The notes: generated from the letters alone by a model not told the origin. 64,000 nt of DNA from Bradyrhizobium sp. 1 (GCF_023073315.1 NZ_JADPJH010000002.1:296900-360899); one strand, 5' to 3'; counted from the stretch's first letter, positions 24,881 to 33,973 are shown. Numbers and translations are program-made.

Positions 24881-27085
24881 ATGAACGCCTATGTTGGAAC
24901 ACCAACGTCCCGCGTCGACGGCCGGGCCAAGGTCACCGGGGCCGCCAAATACGCCGGCGAATTCCCTGCCGACGGGCTCGTTCATGGTTTCGTCGTCGAA
25001 GCCACTATTCCACGCGGGCGCATCGCCCGCCTCGACACCAGCGCGGCCCTGCAGGTGAAGGGCGTGCTGGATGTGCTGACGCATGCGAACCGCCCGCCGC
25101 TCGCGGGCAACGACGAAGCCTGGAAGGACGAGGTCGCGCCCGAGAAAGGCTCGCCGTTCCGTCCGCTGTATGACGACACGATCAAGTTCAACGGCCAGCC
25201 GATCGCGCTTGTCGTTGCGGAAGAGTGGGAAACCGCGAAATTCGCAGCCACGCTCGTGCGGGTCGAATATGAGCCGCACGGCTTTGCGACCGATCTCGAA
25301 GGCGAGCGCGGCAGCGCAGTCGAGTTCGACAAGCCGCATGAGCCGCGCGGTGACGCCGCGGGAGCCCTTGCCCGAGCTGCCGTGCGTCACGAGGCGGACT
25401 ACGTCATCCCGACCGAGCATCACAACCCGATGGAGCTGTTCGCGACCACGGCGGTCTGGGACGGCGACGGTAAGCTCACGGTGTACGATAAGACGCAAGG
25501 CGTCCAGAACGTCCACAAATTTCTCTGCGGCGTGTTCGACAAGAAGCCGGATGATATCCGCGTCGTCTCGCCCTATGTCGGCGGCGCGTTCGGCTCCGGC
25601 TTGCGGCCGCAATACCAGGTGGTGCTGGCAACGCTTGGCGCGCTGGCGCTGAAGCGCAGCGTTCGCCTCGTGCTGACGCGGCAGCAGATGTACGGGCTCG
25701 GCTACCGGCCGATGACCATCGAGCGCGTCGCGCTCGGCGCAAAGACCGACGGCGCGCTCGATGCGGTCACGCACGAAGCCATTGCCGTCACCTCACGCTA
25801 CGAGGATTTTGCGCGCAACGATACCGGCTGGGCCGAACAGCTCTACAGCAGCCCGAACAGCCGTTTCTCCCACAAGCTGGTCCAGCTCGATGTTTCTACC
25901 CCCTGCGACATGCGCGCGCCCGGCGCCGCTTCCGGTGTCTGCGCGCTCGAATGCGCCATGGACGAGCTCGCCGTCGCGCTCAAGCTCGACCCGGTCGAGC
26001 TGCGGCTGAAGTGCTACTCGGACCGTGACCAGAGCGAAAATCTCCCCTACACCAGCAAGCAGCTGCGTGAATGCTATGCCCGCGGCGCCGACGCCTTCGG
26101 CTGGAGCAAGCGCAATCCGGCGCCGCGCTCGATGCGCGACGGCAAGGAGCTGGTCGGCTGGGGCATGGCGACAGGTGTGTGGGAAGCACTCCAGATGCCG
26201 GTTGCAGTTCGTATCGTGCTGACGTCGAACGGCCACGCCGAAGTGTCTTGTGCCGCATCGGATATCGGTACCGGCACCTACACCATCGTCGCGCAGGTGG
26301 CAGCCGATGCGCTTGGACTGCCGATCGAAAATATCAGCGTCAAACTAGCCGACTCAAGCCTGCCACAGGCGCCGGTCGAAGGCGGTTCCTGGATGGCGGC
26401 CTCGAGCGCACATGCGGTGCTTGCCGCCGCCGAGGAGGTGCGCAAGGAACTGTTGAGCCTTGCCTCGAAAATGCATCGCTCGCCACTCGCCGACGCCGAG
26501 TTGACCGATACGGTCCTGGTCGACGGCACCATTGCCAGGACCAACGACAACAGCCGCGCAGTCTCGATCGCCGACGCGATGCGCCACGGCAATATCGAAC
26601 GTATTGCGAAAGAAAAGCTCAACCAGTTCGACGAAGACAAGAAACACGCGCGCAACACCCATTCGGCGGTGTTCGCCGAGGTGAAGGTCGACGAGGAGCT
26701 CGGCGTCATTCGCGTCAGCCGGATCGTGAGCGCCGTCGCAGCCGGGCGGATCCTCAACACCAAGACCGGCCGCAGCCAGGTCATGGGTGGCGTGGTCTGG
26801 GGAATCGGGATGGCGCTGCACGAGGGGACGGTGATGGACCATCGCTTCGGCCGGATCATGAACCCGAATATCGCCGAGTACCATATTCCCGTGAATGCCG
26901 ATGTGCGCGACATCGACGTGATCTTCGTCGACGAGCCGGACGCGCACATCAACAAACTTGGGATCAAGGGGCTGGGCGAGATCGGCGTCGTCGGCGTTCC
27001 CGCGGCGATCGCAAATGCCGTCTACCATGCCACCGGCAAGCGCATCCGCCGTTTCCCGATCACGCTGGACAAGTTGCTGGACTGA
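24881..27085 (+). CDS. aldehyde oxidoreductase molybdenum subunit (PaoC type)
   Basis: A 734-residue molybdopterin-binding subunit. It begins SRVDGRAKVTGAAKYAGEF, a family signature, has SPYVGGAFGSGLRPQYQVVL, and ends with GLGEIGVVGVPAAIANAVYH, which holds the catalytic glutamate. It uses the molybdopterin cytosine dinucleotide type of cofactor in relatives. Substrates of PaoABC-like enzymes are aldehydes, often aromatic; that fits the nearby aromatic catabolism but is not shown. No dedicated maturation gene (PaoD/XdhC) is next to it. Confidence 0.92.
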   Translation: MNAYVGTPTSRVDGRAKVTGAAKYAGEFPADGLVHGFVVEATIPRGRIARLDTSAALQVKGVLDVLTHANRPPLAGNDEAWKDEVAPEKGSPFRPLYDDTIKFNGQPIALVVAEEWETAKFAATLVRVEYEPHGFATDLEGERGSAVEFDKPHEPRGDAAGALARAAVRHEADYVIPTEHHNPMELFATTAVWDGDGKLTVYDKTQGVQNVHKFLCGVFDKKPDDIRVVSPYVGGAFGSGLRPQYQVVLATLGALALKRSVRLVLTRQQMYGLGYRPMTIERVALGAKTDGALDAVTHEAIAVTSRYEDFARNDTGWAEQLYSSPNSRFSHKLVQLDVSTPCDMRAPGAASGVCALECAMDELAVALKLDPVELRLKCYSDRDQSENLPYTSKQLRECYARGADAFGWSKRNPAPRSMRDGKELVGWGMATGVWEALQMPVAVRIVLTSNGHAEVSCAASDIGTGTYTIVAQVAADALGLPIENISVKLADSSLPQAPVEGGSWMAASSAHAVLAAAEEVRKELLSLASKMHRSPLADAELTDTVLVDGTIARTNDNSRAVSIADAMRHGNIERIAKEKLNQFDEDKKHARNTHSAVFAEVKVDEELGVIRVSRIVSAVAAGRILNTKTGRSQVMGGVVWGIGMALHEGTVMDHRFGRIMNPNIAEYHIPVNADVRDIDVIFVDEPDAHINKLGIKGLGEIGVVGVPAAIANAVYHATGKRIRRFPITLDKLLD

Positions 27086-27119
27086 TCGCGCCGTCACACT
27101 GTCCCTGCTCGATCGGCAA

Positions 27120-27141
27120 TTGTCATCGAACTGTCATCGAA
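27120..27141 (+). promoter_or_regulatory. direct repeat resembling a Pho box
   Basis: Two 11-base units, TTGTCATCGAA and CTGTCATCGAA, follow each other without a gap. The PhoB consensus is a pair of CTGTCAT-type 7-mers with 4 bases between. A possible -10 hexamer TATTTC lies at 27154-27159, about 12 bases downstream, the usual Pho promoter spacing. The decarboxylase ATG is at 27182. Confidence 0.5.
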
Positions 27142-27181
27142 TGTGCCGAGAGCTATTTCTCTCGCATATTCAGGACCTGAC

Positions 27182-29539
27182 ATGGACTATTTCAAGCGCT
27201 TCAACTTCCTGTTCGCCGCACCCGTGTTCGATGCCGACGACCTCGAGGGCATCCGTTTCAACCAGATCGTCGAGGAGATCCAGCGCTCCGGGTTCGAGGT
27301 GGTCCGGGCCCGCAAGCTGGAGGACGCCGAGATCGCCGTGCAGACCGATGCCGCGATCGGCTGCATGGTGGTGGACTGGGGCAAGAAGGGCCTGGAGGGC
27401 AGGACCTCAGCGCTGATCAATTTGATGCGGCGCCGCGGCCTCGACTTCCCGATCATCCTGCTGATCCGGCGCAAGCGCTTCGAGGACCTCCCCGTCGAGG
27501 TGCTCGACTTCATCGACGGCTATGTCTTCCTGTCGGAGGAGACGCCGACCTTCATCGCCAAGAATTTGATCAGCCGGCTCAAGCAATATGCCGAGACGCT
27601 GAAGACGCCGTTTTTCGGTGCGCTGGTCGACTATGCCGAGGAAGGCAACCAGCTCTGGACCTGCCCTGGCCACAATGGCGGCGTGTTCTACAACCGCAGC
27701 CCGATCGGCCGGGTGTTCGTCGAGCATCTCGGCGAGTCCGTGTTCCGCGACGACCTCGACAACTCCGTGCTCGACCTCGGCGACCTCCTCACCCATGAGG
27801 GGCCGGCGCTGAAGGCGCAGAAGGAAGCCGCCCAGATTTTCGGCGCGGAAAAGACCTATTTCGTGCTGAACGGCACCTCGACCTCGAACAAGGTCGCGCT
27901 CGGCGCGCTCGTCACCGACGGCGACCTCGTGCTGTTCGACCGCAACAACCACAAGGCCGCCCATCACGGCGCGCTGATGATCAATGGCGGCATCCCCGTT
28001 TACGTGCCGACCGTCCGCAACGCCTGGGGCCTGATCGGCCCGATGCGCTGGGACGCGCTGGACGAAAAGGCCCTGCGCGAGGCGATCCGCAACCATCCGC
28101 TGGTCACGGACAAGGAGACCTGGCGAAAGGAGCGGCCGTTCCGCGTCGCTGTGGTCGAGCAGTGCACCTACGACGGCACGATCCACAGCGCCGAGATGAT
28201 CCTGAAGCGCATCGGCCATCTCTGCGAATACATCCTGTTCGACGAGGCCTGGGCCGGATTCATGAAATTCCACCCGCTCTATGCCGGCCGCTTCGCCATG
28301 GGGCTTACTAATCTTCCCCCGGAGGCGCCGGGTATCATCGCGACGCAGTCGACTCACAAGCAGCTCGCGAGCTTCTCGCAGGCATCCCAAATCCATATCA
28401 AGGATCGCCACATCCGTGGCCAGAAGCGCCGCGTCGAGCACCGCCGCTTCAACGAAAGTTTCATGCAGCACGCCTCGACCTCGCCGTTCTATCCGCTGTT
28501 CGCTTCACTCGACGTCGGCGCGCAGATGATGAAGGGTCGCTCCGGCGAAGTGCTGTGGGACGACACGATCCGCCTCGGCATCGAGCTGCGCAAAAAAATC
28601 CGCGCGATGCGCCGGGAGTTCGAGGAGAAGGAGCAGAACTCCGATCGGCGCTGGTTCTTCGAGCCGTTCGTGCCGGATCGTGTCGCTATCCCCGACGTCA
28701 GCCGCCCCGGCGGCGCGCATAACGTCGCTTGGGAAACACTGTCCACCGACGAGATCGCTACCAATCCCGCGCTGTGGCAACTCTCTCCGGATACCAACTG
28801 GCACGGCTTTCCCGATCTCGCGGAAGGCTTTGCCATGACCGATCCGAACAAGCTGACGCTGCTCACGCCCGGCTTCGATCGCGCCACCGGTGCCTATGCC
28901 GAGCACGGCATCCCCGCGCCTGTGGTCGCGCAATATCTGCGCGAAAACCGCATCGTGCCTGAAAAGAACGACCTCAACTCGCTGCTGTTCCTGCTCACCC
29001 CCGGCGTCGAGGCGAGCAAGGCCGGCACGCTGATCTCCGGTCTCGTCGCGTTCAAGAGGTTGCACGACGACAATGCGCTGCTGGCAGATGCAATCCCGGA
29101 GTTCTACCAGCGGCGGCAGGCGCGCTATGCTGGCGTGCGGCTGCGCGACCTCTGCGGCGAGATGCACCGCTTCTTCCGCGCTGCCGACGTCAGCGCGCTC
29201 CAGGCCCGGCAGTTCATGCCCGAGCATATGCCCGAGATCGCGATGTCGCCGCGCGATGCCGCGCGCTATCTGTTCAAGAACGACGTCGACTATTTGCCGA
29301 TCGAAGCGATCGCGGGCCGCATCGCCACCACGCCCTTCGTGGTCTATCCGCCCGGCATCGCCACCATCGTGCCCGGCGAGCGCCTGACGGAACGCGCCAA
29401 GCCCATGGTGGATTATCTCAAGATGTTCGAGACCTGCTTCAACACATTTCCGGGCTTCGAGGTAGAGATCCAGGGCATCTACAAGGAGATCGATGCGCAG
29501 GGCCGCATCGGGCTCTATACCTACGTCGTTGCCGAGTAA
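27182..29539 (+). CDS. Orn/Lys/Arg decarboxylase
   Basis: A 785-residue PLP-dependent decarboxylase with three parts: an N-terminal receiver-like wing domain (FNFLFAAPVFDADDLEG), the central PLP domain with the lysine motif STHKQLASFSQAS and FDEAWAGFMKFHP, and a C-terminal domain. Size and order match the biodegradative AdiA/LdcI/SpeC-type family. The exact amino acid cannot be told; arginine or lysine is most likely. The ATG at 27182 gives the expected short N-terminus. A Pho-box-like repeat stands 40 bases upstream and a GNAT gene follows after 6 bases. Confidence 0.88.
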   Translation: MDYFKRFNFLFAAPVFDADDLEGIRFNQIVEEIQRSGFEVVRARKLEDAEIAVQTDAAIGCMVVDWGKKGLEGRTSALINLMRRRGLDFPIILLIRRKRFEDLPVEVLDFIDGYVFLSEETPTFIAKNLISRLKQYAETLKTPFFGALVDYAEEGNQLWTCPGHNGGVFYNRSPIGRVFVEHLGESVFRDDLDNSVLDLGDLLTHEGPALKAQKEAAQIFGAEKTYFVLNGTSTSNKVALGALVTDGDLVLFDRNNHKAAHHGALMINGGIPVYVPTVRNAWGLIGPMRWDALDEKALREAIRNHPLVTDKETWRKERPFRVAVVEQCTYDGTIHSAEMILKRIGHLCEYILFDEAWAGFMKFHPLYAGRFAMGLTNLPPEAPGIIATQSTHKQLASFSQASQIHIKDRHIRGQKRRVEHRRFNESFMQHASTSPFYPLFASLDVGAQMMKGRSGEVLWDDTIRLGIELRKKIRAMRREFEEKEQNSDRRWFFEPFVPDRVAIPDVSRPGGAHNVAWETLSTDEIATNPALWQLSPDTNWHGFPDLAEGFAMTDPNKLTLLTPGFDRATGAYAEHGIPAPVVAQYLRENRIVPEKNDLNSLLFLLTPGVEASKAGTLISGLVAFKRLHDDNALLADAIPEFYQRRQARYAGVRLRDLCGEMHRFFRAADVSALQARQFMPEHMPEIAMSPRDAARYLFKNDVDYLPIEAIAGRIATTPFVVYPPGIATIVPGERLTERAKPMVDYLKMFETCFNTFPGFEVEIQGIYKEIDAQGRIGLYTYVVAE

Positions 29540-29545
29540 GTGCCG

Positions 29546-30124
29546 ATGAACGAAACTGCGATTGCCCGTTCGGATGACGAACAGGTTTTAGTCCGCCCCT
29601 CACGCGAGAGCGACGTCGAGGCGATGCTGGCGATCTATCGCCATCACGTCCGCAACGGCGTGCCGCGCGATGTCGAGGGAACCGGCGCGCCGGAGCCGGA
29701 TGATCTGCGCGACCGGCGCAAGAATCTGAAGCAGACGCGCCTGCCGCATCTGGTCGCGACCTGGCGCGGCGAGGTCGTCGGCTATGCCTATGCGGTGCTG
29801 TTCCGCAAGCGCCCGGCCTATCGCTACACCGCCAAGCATTCGATCTACGTCCATCATGAGCATCTCGGCCGCGGGGTCGGACGGTTGCTGCTCCAGGGAA
29901 TGATCGACGCTTGTGCGGCGGCCGGTTTTCGCCAAATGATCGGCTATATCGATGCCGACAACGCGCCCTCGCTGGCGCTGCACGAGAAGTTCGGTTTCGC
30001 CCGCGCCGGCCTGCTCTGCGGCGTCGCCTATCGCCACGGCCGCTGGTCGGACACCGTCATGGTGCAGCGTTCGCTCGGCGCCGGTGTCACCGCGCCGCCA
30101 TCGCTCACGACACCCGGCCGTTGA
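29546..30124 (+). CDS. GNAT family N-acetyltransferase (phosphinothricin acetyltransferase-like)
   Basis: A 192-residue acetyl-CoA-dependent transferase. It shows the acetyl-CoA site HEHLGRGVGRLLLQGMIDAC (an R/Q-x-x-G-x-G/A variant) and NAPSLALHEKFGFARAG, typical of the Pat/YncA group that acetylates small amines or amino acid analogues. It starts 6 bases after the decarboxylase stop, so it could act on the amine made by that enzyme; this is inference from context. Confidence 0.85.
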   Translation: MNETAIARSDDEQVLVRPSRESDVEAMLAIYRHHVRNGVPRDVEGTGAPEPDDLRDRRKNLKQTRLPHLVATWRGEVVGYAYAVLFRKRPAYRYTAKHSIYVHHEHLGRGVGRLLLQGMIDACAAAGFRQMIGYIDADNAPSLALHEKFGFARAGLLCGVAYRHGRWSDTVMVQRSLGAGVTAPPSLTTPGR

Positions 30125-30127
30125 ACC

Positions 30128-30340
30128 CTACGAGGGAAAGTCAGCCGGTCTGACCTGGATCCGGTCGGCATGCAGCGACCAGTGATGCAACGCCTGGTCC
30201 TTGCAGAACTTTGCTTTCGCCCGCTCCGTCGCTTCATTCTCGTCGGTGGCGTCGATTTCGAGCGAGCCCTGGCACACTTCGATTTGCCGGCCGTACTCGC
30301 CAAGCACGTCCTTCATGAACCTGATGACATAAGTTGACAT
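30128..30340 (-). CDS. conserved-looking small protein, unknown
   Basis: A 70-residue soluble protein (starts MSTYVIRFMKDVLGEYG, ends VRPADFPS) with acidic middle region DATDENEATERAKAKF. The ATG at 30340 has a strong GGGAGG seven bases upstream, which is the main reason to call it. It is convergent with the acetyltransferase gene, 3 bases apart. No domain is recognised. Confidence 0.7.
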   Translation of the reverse strand: MSTYVIRFMKDVLGEYGRQIEVCQGSLEIDATDENEATERAKAKFCKDQALHHWSLHADRIQVRPADFPS

Positions 30341-30460
30341 GGGACCTCCCTGCTGCCCCGGCGGCACTCTAATCCCATTTAGCCGGAACCGGGGAAGGAG
30401 ATTTTGACGCGGATCAAGGCCGGCGAGGTTCCCGCCGCCGATCCTGGCACCGGTCGACGA

Positions 30461-30907
30461 TTACGTTTTGATATCGAGCAGCGAATCTGTCGTTTCAGAA
30501 TAGGCTTGAATGACCTTCGCATTGGCAATGAAGCTGTACTTTGCGGTCGCCAGCTCAACGAATTCGCTGGCGAGATCGACGTTCGGCGCGGCGACCAGGC
30601 CATCCTGGTTCGCGAAGGGAGCGCTCGGGTCGGATTGCGCGATATAGCTCGGCGAAACCGTCGACACGGTCGCGATCGTACCGCCCGGCGTCGAGCCGCT
30701 CGATTGGGAGACCTGATCGACTCGCAGCGGCACATAGGCCGCAGGAAACGTCGGAGCAATGCCCGAGCTGCCCGCACCGGCCGATGTGCTTGCGCCTGAC
30801 GCCGGCAGCGGGCCGGTCGTCTGAACGTTGGCGATGTTGCTCGCGGCCACGTTCACACGCAAGCTCGCAGCAGAAAGTCCTGAGGTCGCAATCGAAAATA
30901 TGCTCAT
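30461..30907 (-). CDS. orphan flagellar basal-body rod-like protein (FlgC type)
   Basis: A 148-residue protein whose N-terminus, FSIATSGLSAASLRVNVAASNIANVQTTG, is the Flg_bb_rod signature. Its C-terminus, VDLASEFVELATAKYSFIAN, followed by VIQAYSETTDSLLDI, is the Flg_bbr_C signature. Rod proteins form the flagellar drive shaft. No other flagellar gene is in the window, so this is an isolated paralogue. The middle is rich in Ser, Gly and Ala and shorter than usual. Start at 30907 has only a weak ribosome site. Confidence 0.82.
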   Translation of the reverse strand: MSIFSIATSGLSAASLRVNVAASNIANVQTTGPLPASGASTSAGAGSSGIAPTFPAAYVPLRVDQVSQSSGSTPGGTIATVSTVSPSYIAQSDPSAPFANQDGLVAAPNVDLASEFVELATAKYSFIANAKVIQAYSETTDSLLDIKT

Positions 30908-31023
30908 GGACTCACATCTACAGGACAAGTCATACGCGTTCACTCACGCCATCGGTAAAATCCGCCGCTTTCTGTTTTGATGCTCGTAACCAACGATCGG
31001 AGCGCGATCAGACTTCGCGCGCC

Positions 31024-32073
31024 CTACCCCGGCATCACGCCAAAAGCCTGCTTGAAGCGCTCGGCATAGCGCGGCCAGACTTCGGGATTGATGATGCGCG
31101 GCGGGCGCTTGCCGTCGAGCGTATCCAGCACCTGCTCGGCGGCGATGCGGCCCATGTTCTGGCGCGCCTCGATCGTGACGCCTGCGGTATGCGGGCTCGC
31201 CAGCACGTTGTCGAACTGGAGCAGCGGATGCTCCGGCGGCGGCGGCTCCTTGGACCAGACGTCGAGACCGGCACCGGCAATGCGCTTGTCGCGCAACGCC
31301 TGGAGCAGCGCATCCTCGTCGTGAATAAAGCCGCGCGCCGTGGTGATGAAGTAGGCATGCGGCTGCATCAGCGCAAACTCGCGCGTGCTGATCATGTTGC
31401 GGCTGCGCTTGTCGAGCGGGCAGGAGATCGAGACAAAATCAGAACGGCGCAGCAGCTCGTCGAGCTCGACCTTCTCGCCGCCCCGCTCGGCCATCACCTC
31501 GGCCGTGAGGTTGGGATCGTAGGCCAGCACCTTCATGCCGAACAGACCCTTGCAGAGTGCTGCGATGCGGCGGCCGACATTGCCGAGGCCGATGATGCCG
31601 ACGGTCTTGTGCTCGATCTCGTTGCCGACGAGTTCGTTGCGGTTGACGTTGGACTCCCTGCGGAGCTTGCGATCGGACTGGATGATGCGCTTGGACAGCG
31701 TCAGCATCATCGCCAGCGCGTGCTCGGCGACCGAATGGGCGTTGCCGCCGGACTGGTTGACGACCAGCACGCCCGCATCCGTGCAGGCCTCGACGTCAAC
31801 GGGATCGAAGCCCGCGCCGTTGCTGGACACCAGCAACAGGTTCGGCGTGCGCTTCAGGAGGGCGGCATCGACATGGAAATGCGGGGCGAGCTCGTCGCGG
31901 GCGGCACCGATCTGGTAGACATGGGCGGCGCTCATGATCGGCGCGTAGAAGTCCTCAGGACTCTCGTTCTCGATGCGGTCGAGCCGAACGTCGGGCCGCG
32001 CCTTCATGATGTCGATATAAACAGGATTGGCCAGATATTTGACGTAGAAGACGCGCTTGCTGTTGACGGACAT
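31024..32073 (-). CDS. D-isomer-specific 2-hydroxyacid dehydrogenase family protein
   Basis: A 349-residue NAD-dependent dehydrogenase with the nucleotide site TVGIIGLGNVGRRIAAL and the catalytic triad: Arg in TTARGF, Glu in AGLDVWSKEPPPPEH, and His in ASPHTAG. It resembles phosphoglycerate dehydrogenase catalytic domains without an ACT domain. Sulfolactate dehydrogenase SlcC belongs to the same family. It is divergent, with a 246-base gap, from a split ThDP decarboxylase of the sulfopyruvate type, so a 2-hydroxyacid to 2-oxoacid to aldehyde route is possible. The actual substrate is open. Confidence 0.88.
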   Translation of the reverse strand: MSVNSKRVFYVKYLANPVYIDIMKARPDVRLDRIENESPEDFYAPIMSAAHVYQIGAARDELAPHFHVDAALLKRTPNLLLVSSNGAGFDPVDVEACTDAGVLVVNQSGGNAHSVAEHALAMMLTLSKRIIQSDRKLRRESNVNRNELVGNEIEHKTVGIIGLGNVGRRIAALCKGLFGMKVLAYDPNLTAEVMAERGGEKVELDELLRRSDFVSISCPLDKRSRNMISTREFALMQPHAYFITTARGFIHDEDALLQALRDKRIAGAGLDVWSKEPPPPEHPLLQFDNVLASPHTAGVTIEARQNMGRIAAEQVLDTLDGKRPPRIINPEVWPRYAERFKQAFGVMPG

Positions 32074-32319
32074 CAGGTCCCTTCCGGTTCTCTCTCAAGG
32101 AGATCCGCCAAGGCCAGCGCAAAGCGCGCTCCGTCCGTGCGTCCCTCCCGTTTTCTCGTTGCCGGACTTATGACATGGCGGTGCCGGTCACGGCAGGCCG
32201 CCTGGCGCAGATCACGGTGCCGGCCGGGACATGTTGACAATCCCGCCCGCTCCGTCAAGTTCGGCAGGCCGCCGCGACGGCCAAAACCAAGAAGCATGCG
32301 CGGCTCAAGGGAGAACGCA

Positions 32320-32871
32320 ATGGCGATTGCGGAACAGCAGAAACAGGGGGCCGGCGAAAAAAGCTGGCACGGCATCGTCCTGCAAACCCTGAAGCGGAAC
32401 GAGATCAGCCTGATCCCCTACGTGCCCGACCGCGTGTTGACGCCGCTGATCAAGAACCTGCACGCCGATCCCTTCTTCACCACCTTTGCCACCGCCCGCG
32501 AGGAAGAGGCCGTCGGCATCGTCTCCGGCGCCTGGATGGGCGGACGGCGCGGTGCGGTGCTGATGCAGACCTCGGGTTTTGCCACGCTGGCCAACACGCT
32601 CGCCTCGCTCGCGGTGCCCTACCAGATCCCGCTGATCATGTTCGTCTCCGAGCGCGGTACGCTCGGCGAGTTCAATTACGGCCAGGCGCTGGTCTGCCGC
32701 ACCATGCGGCCGGTGCTGGATTCGCTGGCGCTGGAGCACCACACCATCACAAGGCTCGACGAGCTCGAATTCATCGCCGACCGCTCGATCAAGCAGGCCG
32801 TCACGACACAGGCGCCGGTGGCGCTGATCCTCAACCCGCTGCTCACCGGCGGCAAGACCTTCGACAAGTGA
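32320..32871 (+). CDS. ThDP-dependent decarboxylase alpha subunit (sulfopyruvate decarboxylase ComD-like)
   Basis: A 183-residue protein equal to the PYR domain of ThDP enzymes. It has the conserved glutamate in ATAREEEAVGIVSGAWMGG and the stretch MQTSGFATLANTLASLAVPY. In ComDE-type sulfopyruvate decarboxylases and phosphonopyruvate relatives the PYR and PP domains are separate chains, as here. The start follows AAGGGAGAA. The beta subunit gene begins 7 bases after its stop. Confidence 0.85.
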   Translation: MAIAEQQKQGAGEKSWHGIVLQTLKRNEISLIPYVPDRVLTPLIKNLHADPFFTTFATAREEEAVGIVSGAWMGGRRGAVLMQTSGFATLANTLASLAVPYQIPLIMFVSERGTLGEFNYGQALVCRTMRPVLDSLALEHHTITRLDELEFIADRSIKQAVTTQAPVALILNPLLTGGKTFDK

Positions 32872-32878
32872 GCGCCCC

Positions 32879-33475
32879 ATGAATACGCGCAATACCAAGG
32901 TGATGAACCGCTTCGATGTGACCTCGCGCCTGATCGCAAAGCTCAAGCACGAGGAAGCCGTGGTCGGCGGCATCGGCAATACCAATTTCGACCTCTGGGC
33001 CGCCGGTCACCGCCCGCAGAACTTCTACATGCTCGGCAGCATGGGGCTCGCCTTCCCGATCGCGCTCGGCGTGGCGCTGGCGCAACCCGATCGCCGCGTC
33101 TTTGCGCTGGAAGGTGACGGCTCGCTGCTGATGCAGCTCGGCGCGCTCTCGACGATTGCGGCCTTGAAGCCGAAGAACCTGATCATGATCGTGATGGACA
33201 ACGGCATCTACCAGATCACCGGGGCGCAGCCGACACCGGCCGCAAACGTGGCCGACATCGTCGCCATCGCAACAGGCTCGGGGCTCGCCAGGAGTTCCTG
33301 GGCCGCGGACGAGGAGGATTTCGAGCGTCTGGTCGACGAGGCCATGTCCGCCGCCGCGCCGAGCCTGATCGCCGTGCGCATCGACGACAAGCCGGGCGTC
33401 GGCGCCACCCGCAGGGATCCCGTGCAGATCAGGGAACGGTTCATGCACGGCCTCGGCGTACGCGAGCCACTTTAA
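32879..33475 (+). CDS. ThDP-dependent decarboxylase beta subunit (ComE-like)
   Basis: A 198-residue PP domain of ThDP enzymes, with the Mg-diphosphate motif GDGSLLMQLG through MDNGIYQITG (GDG...N). It must pair with the preceding alpha subunit to bind cofactor at the interface. ComDE converts sulfopyruvate to sulfoacetaldehyde; related enzymes act on phosphonopyruvate. No sulfoacetaldehyde acetyltransferase (Xsc) or phosphonate gene is in the window, so the substrate is uncertain. Confidence 0.85.
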   Translation: MNTRNTKVMNRFDVTSRLIAKLKHEEAVVGGIGNTNFDLWAAGHRPQNFYMLGSMGLAFPIALGVALAQPDRRVFALEGDGSLLMQLGALSTIAALKPKNLIMIVMDNGIYQITGAQPTPAANVADIVAIATGSGLARSSWAADEEDFERLVDEAMSAAAPSLIAVRIDDKPGVGATRRDPVQIRERFMHGLGVREPL

Positions 33476-33552
33476 CGTTTCGTCATTAACTACACGGCGA
33501 TCTGATCCTCCCGCCGCAACAGGCTGTCGCGATTCCGTGCTATCGGCTTTGC

Positions 33553-33930
33553 ATGTCCATTTTTGTTCGCTTTTTTGCCTGGCTGCTGGCCGCCGCCGTC
33601 ACTTTCGCAACCCTCGGGCCGCCAAGCCTGCGGCCTCACTCCGACCTCGGTCAGGACGGCGAACATGCGCTGGCCTTCATTCTGATTGGGCTCGCCTTCG
33701 GCCTCGCCTACCGGAATCGCCGCTGGACCGTCGCCGCCGTCGCGGTGGTCCTGATCGGCGTCCTCGAGCTGATGCAATTCTGGGCGCCGGGCCGGCATGC
33801 GCGGCTGGAGGATTTTCTGGTCGATGCCGCCACCGCCTGCGTCGGGTTTGCGCTCGCAGCCATCGCTGATTGGGCCATGACGCGGCTTCGTGCCAGCTCC
33901 ACCGTCACAAGCGAAGGCCCCGCGGAGTAA
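33553..33930 (+). CDS. VanZ-like membrane protein
   Basis: A 125-residue protein with three to four hydrophobic helices and VanZ-family features: TLGPPSLRPHSDLGQDGEHALAF near the N-terminus and MQFWAPGRHARLEDFLVDAA, where acidic and His residues are conserved. Function of the family in Gram-negatives is unknown. A hairpin terminator follows the stop. Confidence 0.75.
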   Translation: MSIFVRFFAWLLAAAVTFATLGPPSLRPHSDLGQDGEHALAFILIGLAFGLAYRNRRWTVAAVAVVLIGVLELMQFWAPGRHARLEDFLVDAATACVGFALAAIADWAMTRLRASSTVTSEGPAE

Positions 33931-33950
33931 CGCTCCGCAGGGCCCGTTTC
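33917..33950 (+). terminator. rho-independent-type terminator after VanZ-like gene
   Basis: GGCCCCGCGGAG and CTCCGCAGGGCC form a stem with one mismatch around a 5-base loop, followed by a pyrimidine-rich tail CGTTTCTCTC. It lies between convergent genes and may serve both. Confidence 0.6.
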
Positions 33951-33973
33951 TCTCAAGCTGATGCTTGCGCCAA

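Noticed and set aside
32234..32239. TTGACA as the -35 box of the ComD-like gene
   Set aside because: No acceptable -10 hexamer at 16-18 bases downstream.
30541..32871. 776-codon open frame on the plus strand
   Set aside because: Only its last 183 codons are protein-like (the ComD-like subunit). The rest is antisense to the rod-like protein and the 2-hydroxyacid dehydrogenase.
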